Source: Sclerodactyla briareus (lineage: Eukaryota; Echinodermata; Holothuroidea; Dendrochirotida; Sclerodactylidae). Taken from it: a DNA stretch of 64,000 nucleotides. Positions within the stretch are counted from its first letter, which is position 1, and every line of letters begins with the position of its first letter. The notes below the pieces were generated by a model. The model did no database searches, was not told where the DNA came from, and saw only the letters and a list, made by a program, of their open reading frames with translations. The stretch is from contig JAODTK010002888.1 in NCBI GenBank assembly GCA_026419785.1, positions 310,001-374,000 of the forward strand, in the 5' to 3' direction. Of this stretch, positions 48,644-59,225 are shown one piece after another. The position numbers and the translations under genes are program-made.

Positions 48644-48985
48644 TTTATACCCTTTTCAACTGGTAAGCTTCATGCCTGCTGCCAGTCCTAATATAGGCGC
48701 CAACTATTCTTATATTTTACACAGCTGCCTTATTTGGCAATCTCTTATAAGATTATGTGAACCCTTCTTACCTGCTCTTTGCGTTTGGCACAGTGGCAAA
48801 ACTGGTTGGATCATGAGATTACCTAGTACAGTTTTGTCCAATCCAATACACTTAAAATTTTTTTTAGTTATCATAACAGTTATAGACCGGATGTACTGCC
48901 GTTTTAACACCCATAAATTTCTTTCTGTCCTGTTTGAGGGGTTTTCTAACATGCGGGGATTTCAGCTAGTGGCCTCATAAAAACT
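48644..48985. other. Right-arm segment without left-arm partner
   Basis: This ~340-bp stretch interrupts the pairing between 43560-43590 and its mirror, so it is an insertion in the right arm or a deletion in the left. Its 117-codon plus frame (48627-48980) is not recognised. Confidence 0.4.
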
Positions 48986-48989
48986 CTAT

Positions 48990-49800
48990 TGAACATACGG
49001 TGATTTCCAGTGGTTACCTTACGGCTAACCTAATAGGTTAGACTCTATGGTGAGGGATATTGTATGGCGGTCTGGCACCTCCTACCAAACCAACTTAAAA
49101 AGTCTGTCATTGGCACTTGGGATAGCTGGATGGTCACGAACATGTTCAACTTTGTTACAGCTGGTTACCTTACGAAGCTAACCTAGGTTCGCTGTAGGGT
49201 GGGGGTATTGTATGTGCGTCTGGCGCACCCAACCCACCACTTAAAATGTCGTTCATTGGTCATTTGTGATAGCTTGGAGTGTAACGAATATTTGTCTACT
49301 TTGTTTCAATCAACTGGTTTACCACCCCCCGAGCTAACCTAGTGTTAGCTATAAGGGGTGGGGTATTGTAATGGCGTTGCGCCAAGCCCACCACTTAAAA
49401 TGTTCCTGTCAGTGGTCATTTGTTGAATAGCTGGGAGTTAACGAACATTTTTCTTTGTTTCAACTGGTTACCTCCTGAGCTAAGCTAGCTCACTTTTTGG
49501 GCCCCAGTTAATGACGTCTGGCGGGCCCACCCAACCAACTAAATCTCTGTCACCGGGTCATGGTCCATGTTTCATTAGATATGCTGAACATTTTGCCGTA
49601 GATTTCCCGCGTTTACCTCGGGAGCTAAGCTAGCCTAATTTTTGGGCCTTTTGTTATGGCCCTCACCACCCCCCCACCAGAAGGGTGCGTGCCAGACAAC
49701 CATTTCATTGAAAGGGCCAAGCTTTTGTCACTGCTGTGGGCTTACAATTGGTTACCCCTCCAGCTAGGCTGACCCCCCGGGGCTCCCGGTCAACTCCAAC
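48990..49800 (+). repeat. Right arm ~150-bp tandem units
   Basis: Six diverged units, with 'tggttacct(t)ac' starts at about 49012, 49163, 49317, 49466, 49612 and 49752. Each carries 'gagctaacctag' and 'gtcattggtcatttgtga'-like blocks. Confidence 0.85.
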
Positions 49801-50399
49801 CCGAGTTTTGGCATACTTGAGATGTGTATTCATTGCTTAGGCTTCAAATGCTCATTCTCTGTAAATTTCTCATTTTCCGCGGTGTTGTAAAAGGTTATGG
49901 AAGAGTCTTCTGTAAATATTCAATGGGGCGATTTTTCTACTTCAGTTGCTCCCATCACTATCAACCCCGTGTTCTACTGATGACTAACATCTACGTCACC
50001 TGAATCGTACTGAGCAAAATCCCAATTTAGAGAGATTTGTCAACGAAGTCCTGCAACGATATGTTGGTAATTCCGACCGTGTCATATACCAAAGATCGAT
50101 AGCCCCCTCTATTTAGGAGTCGGTTCTTATATCGACTTGCTTTAGCAGGCTATAATTGCAACGGCGGACCCTGCAGGAGTGAATCGGTTACTTCAGTACA
50201 AACGGCGCATGCATTGTTCCTCATGACCTTCGATGCAAAATTTCATCAATGTGTTCGCGTTTTCCTATTCACTATGTTGTTTTCAATAAATTGCTTCGGT
50301 ATGCCTTTGTGTTACTCTTCCATCTTGCGAATCGACTGAATAAAAACCGTAAATACTGTTTTTTTTCTGGAGTATAAAGAAAGCATACGATAGGGAGAT
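49801..50399. other. Unassigned stretch
   Basis: No gene or repeat is supported. Confidence 0.5.
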
Positions 50400-50600
50400 A
50401 TTAGTCGCGATGGGCAGGGCCTGGTGCCGTGATTTGTTGCCGACGAGGGAGAGAGCGCCGGGGACGACGTTTTATTGTTATATTATTGTGTTTTTTGGCT
50501 TTCAAGACCCTTCAGATGGCCGGAAACAGTACTTATATCGCGGTCTGGAATTTCTATTTATTCAATCTACTACACAGTCGTATACGCAGGCCCGGCGCGG
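50400..50600 (+). repeat. Single unit of ~190-bp repeat family
   Basis: 'cgttttattgttat..agatggccggaaacagtact' corresponds to 'gtgttttattaacctcccag' and 'gatggccggaaacggcac' at 35180-35215. This covers the first third of the frame starting at 50429. Confidence 0.5.
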
Positions 50601-50833
50601 CTGAAATAATGGTCATCTCACAGTTTGGGTTATTTATAGCTAAGAGTCATCGCACGGCTGCAGGCTTACAGCACAGTGAACCGCATATTGAAATGGAGCG
50701 TGTTGCGAAACGTCTTGGAGATTTGTCAACCAAATTTCGCGAGACACTCGATTGTTTCAAGTACCGTATGGAAAGAGATCATAAATACTGGAAATGTCAA
50801 TTGGAATCTCGGTACCCCTCAACTCTAACTTGA
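50429..50833 (+). CDS. 134-codon ORF, partly repeat-derived
   Basis: One of the longest uninterrupted plus-strand frames outside obvious low-complexity sequence. Residues 15-30 form a hydrophobic stretch (FIVILLCFLAF). The C-terminal half reads EPHIEMERVAKRLGDLSTKF, then RETLDCFKYRMERDHKYWKC, and is charged and helix-prone. The first third overlaps a dispersed ~190-bp repeat unit, which argues against the annotated start. The C-terminal half could be one exon of something real. No firm family assignment. Confidence 0.3.
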   Translation: MICCRRGRERRGRRFIVILLCFLAFKTLQMAGNSTYIAVWNFYLFNLLHSRIRRPGAAEIMVISQFGLFIAKSHRTAAGLQHSEPHIEMERVAKRLGDLSTKFRETLDCFKYRMERDHKYWKCQLESRYPSTLT

Positions 50834-51004
50834 TGTTCCTCAAACCGATTGAACAGTAAATACTTATTCTGTCCTGACCCTCTCTGTAATTTTGCCCCAA
50901 ACCCGTAGGTTTCCAATCCTTTTTCTCTCTCGTCTCCACTCTCAAATGGGGGGAAACTGGGGGTGGGGGAGTTTGCGAACATCCTCCCCCCCCATGCCCC
51001 CTCC

Positions 51005-51310
51005 GTAGCGAGGCAGATGGAGAGACGAACGGACGGACATACGTAACGACTTGCAGACTAGGGCTTTAGCTGCAGCTAATCATTTAATATGTCTTAACAA
51101 CCGAATAATGCCCACTGTGGATGACCGGAACTTGCACCTAAAGGAGGCCATTTGCCAACCGCGCCACACTCATATTTATGTGATCACGCGTTTCACCTAA
51201 GTATACAATGGAATAGTCCATCAGTCGCTGAAATAATCGGTAAGACTATTCCAAATGTGATTGTTCCTCTAGTCCATGAATCACCATCAATATAGCCACA
51301 GGACAGACTA
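51005..51310 (+). repeat. Dispersed SINE-like repeat, copy 1
   Basis: Contains 'gaacggacggaca', 'actagggctttagctgcagc' and 'cacctaagtatacaatggaa' followed by 'tagtccatcagtcgctg'. The second part recurs at 54.57-54.72, 55.56-55.70 and, inverted, 61.59-61.68 kb. Confidence 0.65.
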
Positions 51311-51739
51311 AATTGAGCCTTCGTGTTATGAAAGAGATGTAATATCTTCATAGAACATGATAAAATCAAATATGTCGTATTTCACATAATACCTGGGACG
51401 CTGATGGAAACACTACGAATAAACATATTTTGATGACTTCAAATGGATGTCTGAGAAACACTGACTAAGCGATATCATTTGAGCACTACTTTTTGAAAGT
51501 GACTGTCTTCAAACCTGTGTATCTGTAATGTAGTGCGGGTAGATAATAATCGTGGAGGGACTTTGCTATTTTGTTGTGACAGCATCTCGCAAGTCACATT
51601 AATCACAGTACAACTATACCTCCTCGTGCTGTTAACTAGCTGAGCCCTTCACCACTGACATCTGAGGAAGGGGAGGGAATATGGGAATGGGGTAGGGTTT
51701 GTGTCACCCCCCTGAGATATTGAACTCGGTCCGGTTCGG

Positions 51740-52050
51740 CAAACGGTCTCTGAGCTGTCTGAAGCTGATTTTTTCATGACCCTTGAATAACCCCCGAAGA
51801 TGAATCTTCGAGAACGAAGACTGCCTAAAAAAAATTGTAAACAATATGGACCGTTGTAACGAAGCCACTACGGAGGATTGGCGATGCACCTACCCCCCTC
51901 CCCCTCCCCCCTCCCCCACCACGGTCGCCCGCACAAAACCTGGAAATTAAACGGACTAGTCAATCAAAAAAGTCGGTCTCAGACAGAACGGCTTGTCGTC
52001 CCAAAGTCCTACCCCCCTTTAAAACAACGGTCACCACATCGAGTTGCCAT
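51740..52050 (-). repeat. Inverted copy of the 26.7-27.3-kb repeat
   Basis: On the minus strand it shares 'ctgtctgagaccgacttttt', 'gattgactag', 'ccaggttt' and a following G-rich tract with 27060-27240. Confidence 0.6.
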
Positions 52051-52189
52051 TCTGTTTACGTGATCTTTAACCCCGCGACGGTCACTTATGATAAGCAATG
52101 TAATTTCGTTCTATAGACTGAGGCGATTTTTTTTTTTTTTGGGGGGTGGGGCAAACGAACTCTGTCTGTTATCGTCGGGTGTTGAGTTA

Positions 52190-52455
52190 CCGACAATTTG
52201 TCCTCAAATTATAACAATGGTGTGTGATCCGAGAACAGCCCCTTAGAATGATACTTCAAACTATTATAATTCAGGAGGGTATGCTATCTCAATGCAAAAT
52301 CAGTTCTGAAGAATGACGAATATTTTGTGCCTTGTCTCTACTATAACAAAGGTGTGTGTCAGAGAACAGCCCTATAGAATGATTCTTCAACTATTACAAT
52401 TCAAGAGGGTATGCTTTTCAATGCAAAATCAATTCTGGAATGAATGATGGATTTT
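52190..52455 (+). repeat. ~130-bp tandem duplication
   Basis: 'gtgtgtgatccgagaacagc' (52219) and 'gtgtgtgtcagagaacagcc' (about 52350) start two copies. Both continue through 'cttcaa..ctattanaattca', 'gagggtatgct' and 'caatgcaaaatca'. Confidence 0.85.
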
Positions 52456-52629
52456 GCCGCGATGTCACGCAAACAGCAGCGTCGATTCTGCGACTGGGGC
52501 TTTGATACGATTCCCCGTCGAGTGGCAGAACTCCCGATGCATGTTGCTGCTTCCTTCATGTGCCCGATGTTCAGTTGTTAATATACCGATGACCATCTGC
52601 TAACATCAAGGGCGCAGCCACTAGTGGTC

Positions 52630-52672
52630 ACCCCCCCCCCCCCAAAATTCCCAAAATTTCCCCCCCCCCCCT
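52630..52672. repeat. Poly-C / AAAATTCC tract
   Basis: Two C runs separated by 'aaaattcccaaaattt'. The proline-rich frame across it is an artefact. Confidence 0.85.
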
Positions 52673-52938
52673 TTTGGGAAGGCCCTCAATACATAATGAT
52701 TTTTTGCAACACAACAACTTGTTTCCCATCACTGCTTCGACCCCCCATTGTTCTTTCTTGCCCCACCAACTTTCATACAGTGGGTTGCGCGCCTTCGCTA
52801 AGAGTAACACGGTAACGCTTCAGACAGATGTAGTATTCCCTGGCTGCGGCAACATATCAGCTGATATCGTATAGTACAGATCTGACGTCATTATGCAACA
52901 GCGACACCGCCATTGTTCATATCAAACGTTTTCATTCC

Positions 52939-53229
52939 TTGCCGAAGGAAATGTATCTATTGAATAAAGTGTCACTTGGAAGTTATCTTCATATAGTCTC
53001 GGCAACGAATCATTTCACGGTCGGAATAATGAAAAATTACGCCTCCAACATGGGCCCACTGTCCAGTCACCATATGGCAAGTCTTAGCACAGTTGAGGCC
53101 AAACAAACGAGTTTGGTTCTTGCTCAGATATCTGACTGCCACACCCCAGCGGAGCGGCGATCTGTGTTTGATATGTTGGGGAGTGAACATATGAGGGTAG
53201 CACCATCTAAGCGACGCCACATGGGTTAG
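52939..53229 (+). CDS. 96-codon ORF, unknown product
   Basis: Open from MPKEMYLLNKVSLGSYLHIV to ..RRSVFDMLGSEHMRVAPSKR. The same frame is also open upstream for ~35 codons (from about 52834), giving ~130 residues without a stop. Composition is protein-like. An overlapping 82-codon minus frame shows the region is poor in stops. Its last ~10 codons enter the ~190-bp repeat family, so it may be element-derived. No domain recognised. Confidence 0.25.
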   Translation: MPKEMYLLNKVSLGSYLHIVSATNHFTVGIMKNYASNMGPLSSHHMASLSTVEAKQTSLVLAQISDCHTPAERRSVFDMLGSEHMRVAPSKRRHMG

Positions 53230-53480
53230 CGCGTAGCGTACAAAGATATTTTTCGTTTTACAGACCCCCCAGAGTGGCAGAAACGGGCACTGTCTGGGTC
53301 ATAGGCCAGTGAGCAACATTCTTGAAGGAACGATCAAATGTTTATGTATGATATTCGCGAACAATTCGGCCACCTCGGTTGTGACGCGGTCGGCACAGAA
53401 AAAAACAGTTTAAACAGACCTCCCAGGTTGCAGAAACGGCCATTTCCCGGACCGCATTTTCTATTAAAAACGGCACGTCA
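53210..53480 (+). repeat. Two units of ~190-bp repeat family
   Basis: 'gcgtagcgtacaaagatatt' and 'cccccagagtggcagaaacg' (about 53265-53287), then 'cctcccaggttgcagaaacg' (about 53422-53441). This is the same core as the 21.2-kb array. Confidence 0.7.
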
Positions 53481-53499
53481 GGCTGGCCAACAATCTGAA

Positions 53500-53975
53500 C
53501 AATACAGTGGATCAGAAGTAGACTAAACTGGGTTTCCAGTGTTGAGAAATGGCATATTTGGATTCCGGCATTGTTGTAGTGGGGGGGGGAGGGGGGGGTG
53601 TACAACATGAATAAGTCCTAAACCGTGGCTCTACCCTATATGTTCACCACAATTGAATGACACGTAAAGGACAAAAATCTACTTTGCCAGAATCTTACAA
53701 AGTTATTGTAACACGTGTGCCTACTGTATTATACATTAACGGATAGATAGGATAAGCGCGCGCAGCGCGATTTCTTTTTTGCATTTCGGCCTTCTCAACA
53801 TAAAATTTAAGCAACCAATAAGAAATATGGAGTTAGACTTTGTGTTATGACCGTACTGTACATATGCTTATAGGATTTTTTCGCCAGCCGCCCTAAAAAA
53901 TATTTTGTGGGGGGGGGGGTATTGATATTCTGTCCCCCACCAAAATATTGGGGGGGTGGCGGATGTGCCACCCGT
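53500..53975 (+). repeat. Dispersed repeat, copy 2 (poly-G / GCGCGC type)
   Basis: Collinear with 22540-23010. The poly-G tract, hairpin GCGCGCAGCGCG (about 53757-53769), a second poly-G tract (53909-53919) and 'cccaccaaaatattgg' appear in the same order. Confidence 0.75.
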
Positions 53976-54125
53976 CCCCCCGTGAATCGCCACCCATTCC
54001 AGTGACTTTATGATATTCCATAGCCCAGCCTGAGGTTTCTTGAATAAAACTATATAAGACCTTGCATGAACAGATCCACTTATGGCAATAAATCCGAGTA
54101 AGCCGAAGATAGACGATGACCTCCA

Positions 54126-54760
54126 TCAGTCCACATTTTCGTCCAACACCTGAAAAGAACCCACAGCACCACTTTCCAGGATACAGTGGATACCACCAAA
54201 GTACGGGATTTTTGTTCTTAGTCCCTTAATACCTTGAAAACCCAACGGATTGACGCTTCGACTAGCAGACTTGCCACCAGCCCGATCATCTCTACAGGAA
54301 CCTTCCACACAGCTGCTTCAATGTCCCATATGGAGGTTCGGCTTGTACGCAAGTACACAGCCCTGCAGGGAGCCTCACATCGTTACCTGTCCGTCCATCT
54401 TCCTTGGCAGCTGGGCAGAGAACGACGACAGACGTACCATACTGAACACGTTATATGGGCCGCTTAGCTGCATCTATATGTAATACGTTCTTACGTAATG
54501 TAATATCGACAATGTTTGGGACGGGGCACTCGAACTGAAGGCAATTGTGCAACGTGCCACCCTCTCATTTGCTGATCACTCGTTTTTACCCTAGTACGCA
54601 ATGGAATGGTCCATTACTCGATGATTCACAATGGTTAGAAATATTCCCGCCTGTAATTGTTTCCTAGTCTCATGAATCAGTCCAGCGATATAGACACCCG
54701 AGGAAACTGCGCCCCCTTTTTATAAAGGATTGCTATTTCCTTATTAACATAGTAGTAGAG
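54126..54760 (+). repeat. ~0.64-kb dispersed repeat, direct copy
   Basis: Matches the reverse complement of 61560-62275. Landmarks are 'tttcgtccaacacctgaaaa', 'gaaaacccaacggattgacg', 'caggaaccttccacacag', 'ccttggcagctgggcag' and the 'gtacgcaatggaatggtcca' block. A related tail copy is at 55540-55700. Confidence 0.75.
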
Positions 54761-55049
54761 TTTTGTCGAGTTTCAACTACACTGGAACGCAAGGGAAACA
54801 GAGAACCACTGGACGACTAAACATATTTTCACTTCATATCGAATGGGCTTGAGTACATAAGCGGTGGCGATCATCATTAGAGCACTGATTTGTGGAAGGA
54901 TGACGGGTCTCAAACCCTGTTATCTGTAAACCTACGAAAAGAATAAGCGCGTGAAGGGCTCAGACACGTTTCTCAAAAACTTGTACATAATTTCCGTTTA
55001 ATTGGCATAGGAATGTCAGTCACATATGCTTTCCCTGGTTCATGCTTCC
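54761..55049. other. Unassigned stretch
   Basis: Continuation of repeat-like DNA; no distinct feature. Confidence 0.4.
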
Positions 55050-55432
55050 TGATAATAATAATAATAATACACGCAGCAATTCCCGGGAGTACCAAGTACT
55101 GATCAAGCCGGTCTCGGGACTGGTTAAATATCCGTAAGTAAACATGGACTTCCAGGAACCCATGTAGATCCCGATTATTACAGTTAAGAAATCCTGTGGA
55201 CAAAAGGGTTAAATAATAAATAATAATAATAATAATAATAATAATCATAATAATACTAATAATAATATTAATAATAATAATAATAATATATAATATAATA
55301 ATAATATTATACTAATAACCAAAATTTATGCTGTGGAAAACTTAGATAATAAGAATAATAAGAGTAATAATAATAATAGTAATAATATAAGAATAATAAT
55401 AATAATGAGAATAATATAACAAAATAATATCG
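55050..55432. repeat. (AAT)n microsatellite blocks
   Basis: ATA/AAT trinucleotide runs at about 55052-55069, 55212-55318 and 55347-55430, with unique DNA between. Isoleucine-only minus frames are artefacts. Confidence 0.9.
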
Positions 55433-55539
55433 TTCTGTATAGCGCCTTTCTGATTCGAAGACTGAACCTATATACTCCCTGAAGTGTTATTTTTTTTTTT
55501 TTTACCATTGGATAAATAATCACGGAAATCGACCTAAAG

Positions 55540-55700
55540 GCCATTGTGCAACAGCGCCACCTTTACCCATCACGTGGTTTCACCCAAGTATACAATGGAA
55601 TAATCCATCGGCCGCCGATTTGAAATGGTTAAAATTCTCCAGAAATGATTGTTTCTCTATCTAGCATCCATTCCATCAAAACCGTCACATTGGTAATTGT
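55540..55700 (+). repeat. Tail copy of the dispersed SINE-like repeat
   Basis: 'ggccattgtgcaacagcgcc', 'tttcacccaagtatacaatg' and 'gaataatccatcggccg' match 54540-54640 and 51150-51230. Confidence 0.65.
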
Positions 55701-56219
55701 ACTCCTTCTTAAATCCAAAGCACTGTTATTCCTTCAGGAACTTACTAAATCAAGGTAGGTGATTCCATCAAAAAACTGGAACGCCAATTAAAATCCTATG
55801 AATAACATGTTTTGTCTTCATAACTGGTGGCTTGTTTAATTCGGCGGCTCTTTCGATCATCATTTGGCGCACTGATTTTGAGGGTGACGGTCTTCAAAAC
55901 CTTTTATCTGTTTTGTGATGGATAGACTGTTTTGGAAACTGTAACTTTTTACGCAATATGATGCACGTATGTATTTGCCGAGTAGCTTGTATAAACATTT
56001 GTTCGACAGTTTGGTCACGTCGTAGCAGCCCCTTTCACTCATATTTGCGGATCACCCGTCAACCAATCAGTGTTTGCCTAACAAACGCGCACCTCGTTCC
56101 GCTCGCCATCGAACTGAATCACTAGTGGGGCGGTGCAACGTCACCGTTGATTGCCCAATCGAATATTTCTCTCTTTTACTCTAATTCACGGGCATGGTAC
56201 GTCATCCATTTCGAAAACG

Positions 56220-57000
56220 TGTGGGGGGGTGGGGGGGGGGGAGAGGCTGACTCGATACACTATCTAAGCGAGCGCCACCACCATGGTTGCGCGTAGCGTG
56301 CCAAGGAAAATTTTAGCTTTTTATAACCCTCCCAATCGCCCTTAAATAGCACTTGCCGTTCCTAATTGCAAATCTAAATTGTCAATTTCAGGGAAAGGCA
56401 AATGTTGAAGAGTTGCCACCATCTAATCCTCTTTATAATTTTTGTGAAAGAAATGTCAGCAAGTGACTACAAAAAAATACCAAGACCCACTGCAGGTTTA
56501 ACATTTGCGTACCTTGAACGATCATTGAGGAATTTTGAATGAATGGGTCACTCAGATTGCAGGAAACGGTACTTTTTGGTACACGGAAGGGATCCAGTCG
56601 TATAGCTAATGATTCTTTTTCATGGGCGGGCGCTGGGAGAGGGATTTTGTTGCAATATAAGCACTCCCAAACCCTCACTTCATTCCAGAAAATAATTTCT
56701 CATTTTCCACATGCCCTTATAGATGCACTTGCTGCTCTGATCTACCTGTGCCTTGCTCTGCCAATCGAACTGGGGCGTGATTTAATAAGTTGAAATCTGA
56801 CTTATTCAGAGGACGGCCGAATCCCCCTCCCTTCCACTTTAGAAAATGTTGCATTTTCAGGTGGCCTTAGATGTCAGTCCTGATACATTATAAACTTCCT
56901 GAACACTCACTTTGCTCCAGAAAAACTTTTTTTAAATTTCACGTCCTCAGATTGCGACTTGCTACTCAAATCTCTTGATTTTCTTTTCTTTCGCAAATTG
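56220..57000 (+). repeat. Mixed repeat block (~190-bp family plus ~235-bp units)
   Basis: Poly-G (56221-56241) is followed by a ~190-bp-family unit ('gcgcgtagcgtgccaaggaa') and another core at 56551 ('cagattgcaggaaacggtac'). Then two units share 'cactt..ctccagaaaa..tt', 'cacttgctgctctgatct' and 'gacttgctactcaaatctc', about 235 bp apart (56680 and 56912). Confidence 0.55.
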
Positions 57001-58480
57001 TACTGACCCATGGGCAGTAAGTAGGCCCTTTGGAGGTTGGGTTACATTCTACCACCTACGCTGACCTGGTACCGCCGGAAATTTTGGCAGTTGTTTCGGG
57101 CATTTTATCATAAATTTGGCCAGTCCGTATAAGATTCGGAAATTCGGCTTTTTTATTTGTACTTTTTTGTCCTTTCGCTGCTGCCCAATTTTGCACAATT
57201 TTTTGTCATTTTTCGCCCCGAATTCTCTCATCGCCTAAAAATGTGTAAGGCACACAGTCCTGCCCCCCCCCCCCCAGTCTTGTGATGTTTTTTTCTGCCT
57301 GCCGCAATGTGCTGAGCAATGGCGTGCCATCGTGTAAGGTGGTCGAAATCTCCACTTTTCAGGGACCGTCCAGATCCCTCCAGTCAGTCCATACGTAGAT
57401 GACCCGGTCTAGATTTTTCTGCCACGGCCTCCGTTCCCCTTCCTTCCTTTGACCAAAGATTTCCCGAAAATCATGAAGTTATTCGAATTTCATTGAGTTC
57501 ACAGATGACTGGAACCGGTACGTAAACTACACCTAAGGATATTGCGGCGACAGCGCGCTAAAACTTTCGCACAATTTTGTGCATTGAATTGAAAAAGAAA
57601 CCTTCATCTTTCCCTGAATTTCTCATTGTCGGTTAGAAATTTTGATCATTCCTGTCTGGATATTCTCTCTCACTCTCATTTTTTTTATACCCATTCCGGC
57701 TGTCTCATTTTGGACTCATGGTAAACTTCTTTTGTCCGAACTGGAGTGCGAAGATGGGAGGCTGGAGCTTCCTCCTCGTTTTCCACGCCTTCAGCTGACT
57801 AAACAACCAGGACGCTATTTTGTATATTTTAGTTTTTTTTTTCCACAACCCGAGGAGTAGAGGGGATGGGGGGTACCTCCGCCCCCACATTTATCACTGG
57901 GGGGCTCAGCACCCCTATTCCTACTCCCTTGTCTCACCGCGCTAATGAAATGGTTTTCGGCAAAGAACACGGACGGTACGTATTTAGTGGAATATAAAGG
58001 AAACTATAATTCGGACTTTGATTGGCCCAACTTTTGAGCAGTTTACAATAAACGATGAATGTACAACTAATCTGTAGCTCTTTCTGCAGTTGCCCAGACG
58101 GCTAGAATGACCACTCTAATTGATTCGGCGCATTGCGAATTGTTATTTGGAGTTAACACTATTTCTTTATCGAATGTCGGTAATGTTATTAGTTATTCAC
58201 TTTGGGAAACGTGAGTACAAAGCTGTTCCGATGAGTAGGAAGGATGTATTGGAGACCAGTCTCGGTCAACCGCCTACCTACAGTGTATAGACTCAAGATG
58301 TGCGGCTCTGACTATCTGGTCTCGACTACATCCTGGAGTAGCCTTGAACTAAAGGTAAATCATTCGAAGATAACAGCATCAATCTAAAATCATATGTGGT
58401 TTTGAACGAGTCAGGTATTGAATTCATTTTTTTTTAACACGTTTGAAGATACATAGATTCTTCATGAAACGGGTAACAAA
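57001..58480. other. Unassigned stretch
   Basis: Poly-C at about 57263-57274. The frame 57642-57860 (plus, 72 codons) has a hydrophobic start and a phenylalanine-rich end from poly-T; it is not supported. Confidence 0.5.
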
Positions 58481-58499
58481 ACCTCATTGCTCCATACTT

Positions 58500-58690
58500 G
58501 GCGTTGCATCGTAGAAAAACACAACCTCGCGCGAAGCGCGTGCAAAAATAAGATAGGCTACGCATATGCGAATTCTTACGCCTCCGGTACACTGAATGGG
58601 ACGTGGACTTCTCCTGGCTCAGCAGGCTCATTGAAGGAGTCCCCCCCCCCCCCGAATATTTTAAAAGATCGCCGCCACTGACCCGTGTCC
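58500..58690 (-). repeat. Inverted GCGCGC / poly-C element fragment
   Basis: 'cctcgcgcgaagcgcgtgc' (58527-58545) and a poly-C run (58640-58652) followed by 'gccgccactg'. This is the reversed layout of the elements at 22.5 and 53.5 kb. Confidence 0.5.
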
Positions 58691-59225
58691 GACACGACAC
58701 CAACTTTCACATTCCACCCCGCTCCTCTCTCGTGTAGGACAAGTGACTGATTGAACTACACTCTCGTCTGTCGGATGGGGGACTTAAATGGCGATCGCGG
58801 GAGCATGAAAGTCTCACCCCTGCCTCGTTTGCTCGAGGGCACTCTCTTCGGAAAGAGTAGCGGAATTCCGCCGGTGTCCTTCCACACTCGAAACTGGAGC
58901 CTTTCATTTCCGACAAAAGATTTCTTATCAATCGAAGTACCTTCGAGTGGAATCATAACACGAGACTATATGTAGAAAGAGGCTCTCATGAGCACATGCC
59001 TGCCGTATTCAGTGGTGAAGTGCGTTGCAATAACATACAGACACATGCCGGGGAGTATCGTTGTAAACCGGTATGACTGTGTTTTATATTTGACACCACA
59101 ACGCATGCATTTTGAATGCGAGTTAATTCCCCAACGCAATATTATTCTCTTACCGAGTATTTTCTATATAATGTACAATCTGTGAAAGGTGGGTTTCACG
59201 AGTAAAGTTTCCCTTGCCGCGTTAA
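58691..59225. other. Unassigned stretch, open on both strands
   Basis: A plus frame (58751-58975, MNYTLVCRMGDLNGDRGSMK.. and ..FPTKDFLSIEVPSSG..) and two minus frames of similar length overlap. None can be preferred from sequence alone. Confidence 0.35.

Larger units (their letters stand above)
42880..49800. mobile_element. 6.9-kb composite inverted-repeat element
   Basis: The left arm (about 42880-44450) is the inverted counterpart of the right arm (about 47350-49800). The mirrored order of blocks holds over the full length. Outermost is 'gggagcccggggggtcagcc'. Next are ~150-bp tandem units with 'ggtaaccagttgaaac' and 'cacaaatgaccaatgacag'. Then come a block with 'ccatctagtgttgcgctttg', ~285-bp units with 'tgaacaatttgatca', and finally 'atatcgtcacaatgatatc'. 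The loop (about 44450-47350) encodes a Penelope-like reverse transcriptase on the minus strand. Long inverted arms made of tandem repeats recall foldback/Galileo-type transposons; a retroelement in the loop could be cargo or a later insertion. Confidence 0.7.

Noticed and set aside
54234-54467. Conserved protein in the 54-kb and 62-kb repeat copies
   Set aside because: Similarity is explained by the DNA repeat; the two frames diverge by indels and neither has a recognised domain.
54973-55248. Isoleucine- and leucine-rich membrane-like ORFs near 55 kb
   Set aside because: They are translations of the AAT microsatellite.
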